Under the pieces are notes generated by a model that did no database searches, was not told the origin of the DNA, and saw nothing but the letters and a program-made list of their open reading frames with translations. DNA of 64,000 bases from positions 186,001-250,000 of the forward strand of contig JAHDVF020001331.1 in assembly GCA_022606425.2 (NCBI GenBank). Direction: 5' to 3'. This stretch comes from Lepidostoma basale. Lineage: Eukaryota; Arthropoda; Insecta; Trichoptera; Lepidostomatidae. Position numbers and translations under genes: made by a program. Shown here piece after piece: positions 60,735 through 64,000 of the stretch. Within the stretch, counting starts at the first letter, position 1, and the number at the start of each line of letters is the position of its first letter.

Positions 60735-61072
60735 TGTGTCGAGTGTCAAATGCAAATATAAAAAGTGAATGCGGTGCGAATGATTGTGTGATGAACAAAA
60801 TAATGAAAGGATCATTGGTTTGGACACATGTAAAGAATGAGTGAAGATAGAATGGTGAAGAAGGTATGTGTAAAGGAGGTGAACGGAGCTAAAAATAGAG
60901 AAAACGTGGCACGATCAAATTGATCAATCCAATCAAATATTAAATATCGGTCACGTGGGGGTGTCGGAGATATCGACGTAACACGATGTTTGAATGTTGA
61001 AGAATCAAGATAAGTATGTCAGGACAAAATAATCCGGGGAGAGGGAATGATGGTTACTTATTTAGTTAGTTA
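60735..61072 (+). pseudogene. LINE-A1 fragment, plus arm of inverted pair
   Basis: VSNANIKSECGANDCVMNKI, MKGSLVWTHV, EDRMVKKVCVKEVNGAKNR, then a damaged end with GGGAGAGGGAATGATGGTTA and TTAGTTAG. Confidence 0.7.
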
Positions 61073-61089
61073 AAAGCAATTGAGGTAAG

Positions 61090-61207
61090 GTCATACTCGC
61101 TGTATGAATGTGGAGGAAGCCAGAGAGATGTACCAGGATAGTGGTGTGGCGGTCCATTCTCTCTGCCTACCTCTACGGGGAAACGGCGTGATGGCTTGTT
61201 TGATACA
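61090..61207 (+). pseudogene. LINE-A2 tail
   Basis: RCMNVEEAREMYQDSGVAVH then SLCLPLRGNG; TACG loop (CCTCTACGGGGAAACGGCGT). Ends at GATGGCTTGTTTGA. Confidence 0.75.
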
Positions 61208-61229
61208 AAATTTATTTATTATTATATAT

Positions 61230-61330
61230 TTAGTGTGCTACGACTTGTGTTTAACGTCGACCGGTTTCGGCAGCATGCAGCTATCTTCTGGTCTGTATTT
61301 TTATGATTTAAAAAAAAATACTTGCCACGT
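61230..61330 (-). repeat. Possible hammerhead-like hairpin
   Basis: Minus strand: GACCAGAAGATAGCTGCATGCTGCC, GAAACCGGTC, GACGTTAAAC. CAGAAGA differs from CTGAAGA at one base; GAAA and GGTC (C17) are intact; stem II is poor. A single copy. Confidence 0.35.
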
Positions 61331-61369
61331 TGTTTTAAACGTCGGTCGCGCTTGCAACTTAAGAAACAG

Positions 61370-61605
61370 GATATAGGTGAAATATAAAACGTGTACCGCG
61401 AATCTAGAGAGTGAAAGAGACGGCAAAAAATCGTAAACACTGCTATATCGTATATCTCACTCGGGCGCGGAGCATTTTATATGAAAAAATATGTCGCGTA
61501 CGGTCTAGACCGGAGTGCATGCGTCTCCCTCGCTCGCCTTCCCTACATCGGACGCGGAACAGACAGCTTGTCAAACTTGCCGAAAGTTTTGTTATTGATG
61601 CATAA
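61370..61605. other. Unique CpG-rich block
   Basis: CTCACTCGGGCGCGGAGCAT, ATGTCGCGTACGGTCTAGAC, CATCGGACGCGGAACAGACA. Open for about 64 codons in one frame without motifs. Regulatory DNA or an unrecognised repeat promoter are both possible. Confidence 0.3.
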
Positions 61606-61742
61606 AAAAATCGTCATGCCGTTTCCCCGACAGGAAAAGCAGAGCATACAAGCCACACTCTTCTTAACTTACATTTTCTATAGAATCACCAAAATTCTTA
61701 CGTGCATATCATGCACGAATACTGATCAACAAATAGCAAAAA
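61605..61742 (-). repeat. LINE-A2/A3 tail, decayed
   Basis: ATCGTCATGCCGTTTCCCCG then ACAGGAAAAGCAGAGCATAC: minus-strand tail with mutated hairpin. Confidence 0.5.
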
Positions 61743-61744
61743 AA

Positions 61745-62172
61745 GGATGAAAGTAGAATAAATGCAGTAGAAATGAGATATCTTAGACGGATGCATGGAT
61801 ACTCTGTGTATGATAGAGTGTCGAATGAAAATATGAAAAGTGAATGCGGTGCGAATGATGGTGTCATGAACAAAATAATGAAAGGATTATTAAGATGGTT
61901 TGGACATATGGAAAGAATGAATGAAGAAAGAATCGTAAAAAAATTATATGTTAATGATGTAAATGGAACTAGAAATAGAGGAAGACCGAGGAAAACGTGG
62001 CACGATTAAATAAATCAAATATTGAATGTCGGCCACGTGAGGAGTCAGAGAAATCGACGCGCGTGCATGACACCATGTATAAATGTTGAGGAAGCGAGAG
62101 AAATATGTTAGGAAAAAAGTCCATTCTTTCTGGCAACTCCTTCGGAGAGACGGCCTGATGGTTAGTTAGTTA
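61745..62172 (+). pseudogene. LINE-A1 fragment
   Basis: MRYLRRMHGYSVYDRVSNEN, MKSECGANDGVMNKIMKGLL, RWFGHMERMNEERIVKKLYV, RNRGRPRKTWHD, a stop, then RNRRACMTPCINVEEAREIC and a tail (CTCCTTCGGAGAGACGGCCT: compensated stem CTCC/GGAG around TTCG), (TTAG)3. Confidence 0.8.
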
Positions 62173-62522
62173 GTTACCGAATGACGAAATAAGGAAGAAA
62201 AGTAAGGCAGATGATTGCATCATAAGTGAAATTAAAAAAGGATCCTTGATATGGTTTGGGCATTTGGACGAGAGAAGAATTTTTAAAATGTTGTCTACGA
62301 ACAGTGTGAGTGAAAGGGGAGATGTGGAAGACCAAGAATAGCATGGCAAGACCAAATTAATCAAAAACTGAATGGCGGCAACATTCGAAGTCGGAAAAGT
62401 CGACGAGGCATTTTACGACGTATGAATTTGGAGGATCCTCGAGAGTATGTCAGGACAGGACGGTATGACGGTCTATCCTTTCTGCCTACCTCTCGGGAGA
62501 AACGGCCTGATAGTTAATTATT
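62172..62522 (+). pseudogene. LINE-A3 fragment
   Basis: Follows the previous tail directly: PNDEIRKKSKADDCIISEIK, KGSLIWFGHLDERRIFKM, LSTNSVSERG, WQDQINQKLNGGNIRSRKS, NLEDPREYVRTGRYDGLSFL and a tail with CTCTCGGGAGAAACGGCCTG. Confidence 0.75.
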
Positions 62523-62524
62523 TT

Positions 62525-62920
62525 TTAAATTAAAAAAACAAGGGAGCGGCATTATAAAAGTTTGAGAATCCCCTCATCCGACATGTGAAGAAAAATGCAG
62601 CACGTATGTTCGCCTTTTTCTTACTGCACCAATATCCAAAGTGGAAGGAAAACCCATCAATTCAGCCTTTAATATTCGGTTATATTTCCCGCTCTTAGGG
62701 CCCATTTTGGCTTGCGCCCGCCGCGCGCCGTTTTATGGCGTATTTATAATGCAATTTCACAATCGATTATTCATATTCATTCAACTATTATTTTTGGCTT
62801 GTCTGGCTAAAGTTTCATAACATTAAGGCTCACTATTAAACATATAGCATGAATATGACAAAGACATTTATTAGATAATCCATTACTTTTGCGGAAACGC
62901 TTTGATATTTCAACATTATA
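62525..62920. other. Unique block, GC-rich at 62695-62745
   Basis: GCCCGCCGCGCGCCGTTTTA followed by TGGCGTATTTATAATGCAAT. No match to any repeat in the window. Possible conserved regulatory DNA; no direct support. Confidence 0.3.
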
Positions 62921-62924
62921 ATTA

Positions 62925-63675
62925 ACTAACTAACCATCACGCCGTCTCCCCGAAATGGTAGGCAGAAATAATGGACTGTCACACAATTACTGATGCGGTA
63001 CTCCATCCTTCTCTTTTCGCCCCACGGGAGACGCGGTGTGATCGGTTGCGAACCTTATCGCCACCAATAGGCATCTCCCGCGCACACTTCGATCGTCCAA
63101 CACCCACAAAATAAATCTAAAACAAATAATATAAGATACAATGATATAAAATAAAATAACAAAATAAAAATAATTTAACACAAAATGTTATTTTTAGGTG
63201 GTGCACATATTGACTATTTAATTGATGTTCCACGTATCCACCATTTTTTTTAATTTAGCACATAATATAATAACACATAATGTTTTTTTCGATGTTGCAC
63301 ATGTTGACATGGACGATCCGGACTTTTGTGTTTATTTAATTTATGTTACACGTATCCACCGTTTTTTAAACTAGCTGTAATTAGGCACTTAACCAGCAAG
63401 AACTTAAAAATAATATTGAAGAAATTATTCAAATTGTCATTGGAACAAATGAAAAGTTTATTTTTACGCCTGTCAAAATTATTTATAAAAACGATAAAAC
63501 TAATATAATTTTAACAGCAAAACATTAAAAACGTATTACGTGTCACAATTAACTATTATAAAGTGCGACAACAGTTAAATTGACCAAAACAACTCACTTA
63601 TACACGAAATATCTCCAAATTTACAGGAGCACCACATGAATCAAACCAAATTTTCAAAATCAGAATATATATTTT
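62925..63675 (-). mobile_element. SINE-S, near full length
   Basis: Minus strand from about 63672 (GATTTTGAAAATTTGGTTTG, ATTCATGTGGTGCTCCTGTA) through both duplicated units and the GC-rich core to the tail (CCATTTCGGGGAGACGGCGT) and (GTTA)2. Confidence 0.8.
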
Positions 63676-63709
63676 TTCAACATTATGAACTGTTTAAAAA
63701 AATGTTTTT

Positions 63710-63870
63710 AAGATAATCAAATGATTTTACTCAAATCTCTTGATGGAAGTTCATTTTAAATAATAATTAAATAAAACCATGTTTTTTAACTACTTCCACT
63801 TTTGTCTTTATTTCGACCGGTTTCGCCAGGCTCGCTAACATCGAATACCAGTCTGTCGAAAATATCACAA
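63710..63870 (-). repeat. HH2 hairpin repeat
   Basis: Left flank TGATTTTACTCAAATCTCTT, GATGGAAGTTCATTTTAAAT, then TTCCACTTTTGTCTTTATTT, then a core whose minus strand reads CTGGTATTCGATGTTAGC..GCCTGGCGAAACCGGTC. Damaged, with CTGTCGA displaced to 63861. Confidence 0.55.
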
Positions 63871-63950
63871 TTGATTATATTTTGTCGCGACAGCTCTTTC
63901 GCTAACCGATGTTAGCATTGTCAGGTCTTACAATCAACTAAAAAATAAAT
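63865..63950 (-). repeat. HH1 hairpin, diverged
   Basis: Minus strand: AAGAC, CTGACAA, T, GCTAAC-ATCG-GTTAGC (six perfect pairs, a further compensated version of the stem), GAAAGAGCTGTC, GCG. G8 changed to A. Confidence 0.55.
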
Positions 63951-64000
63951 CGGAAAGATTTAGTTTAAATATAAAAATTAAGGAGTGGAAGAAACTACAC

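Overview
This window is AT-rich, intron-bearing animal DNA. The repeat types (many dead non-LTR retrotransposon 3' ends, Penelope-like hairpins, a SETMAR/cecropia-like mariner, tRNA-derived SINEs, a piggyBac-like end) fit a large, TE-bloated insect genome. I cannot name the order with confidence; a beetle or moth would fit. Nothing prokaryotic is present. No LTR element, rRNA, functional tRNA gene or CRISPR array was seen.

Only one host gene is supported. It lies on the minus strand at 15585-12918, with three coding exons (14917-15585, 13865-14006, 12918-13066) joined by consensus GT/AG splice sites in compatible phases (0, then 1). They give about 320 N-terminal residues that run on past a good splice donor. 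The protein is acidic/polar, then Gly-, His- and Met-rich, like the N-terminal half of a developmental transcription factor. No DNA-binding domain is visible here. Its introns are full of repeats.

Almost everything else is mobile DNA. Names used below: LINE-A is a non-LTR element whose C-terminus carries the WFGHMERM and RGRPRKTWHDQIN motifs. Subtypes A1 and A3 are distinguished by wording; A1 ends in (TTAG)n and A2 ends in GTT-rich tails. SINE-S is a roughly 735-bp non-coding element whose last ~55 bp and (TTAG)n tail match LINE-A1. LINE-B is RTE/BovB-like (RLRW..H.MRRP...RKADP). LINE-C has the LRxxAGKTLRDRVRNTAI motif and a (GAA)n tail. LINE-D has WAGHxxRxxxxRW and EAYxQQW. LINE-E has YRRMLRxPWTDxV and a QDRDxFAxVIAxVGG end. 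LINE-G has VQKRFLRYLYMREFGSYPW and a (CAAAT)n/(TTGAT)n tail. LINE-H is CR1/L2-like (FGDRAFAVAGPSAWNSL). LINE-J has YN.LP.....F...LK. HH1-HH5 are Penelope-like hairpin repeats with hammerhead-ribozyme-like cores. MITE-1 is a 350-450 bp non-coding repeat.

Layout. 0-12 kb: LINE-A/G/D/E/C fragments, HH repeats and a twin-primed LINE-A inversion. 12-16 kb: host exons with LINE-B (17-bp target duplication) and other insertions. 16-31 kb: dense LINE-A/D/H, HH1-HH5 and nested insertions, including LINE-C inside LINE-D. 31-34 kb: mostly unique sequence with a three-copy 216-bp tandem repeat and GC-richer blocks. 34-37 kb: Jockey-like, LINE-E and LINE-C. 37.8-40.3 kb: a 2,505-bp DNA transposon with perfect ends and an ATTT duplication inside a LINE-A2 copy. 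40-52 kb: more LINE-A, SINE-S, LINE-C/E/H. 52-58 kb: LINE-G inside an HH3 hairpin, a mariner remnant, a full SINE-S, and a 602-bp TIR element. 58-64 kb: a possible piggyBac-like MITE, clustered LINE-A copies, SINE-S, HH2 and HH1.

The two most interesting signals are the set of five hammerhead-like hairpin families and the UNCG-tetraloop hairpin kept in the shared 3' tail of LINE-A and SINE-S.
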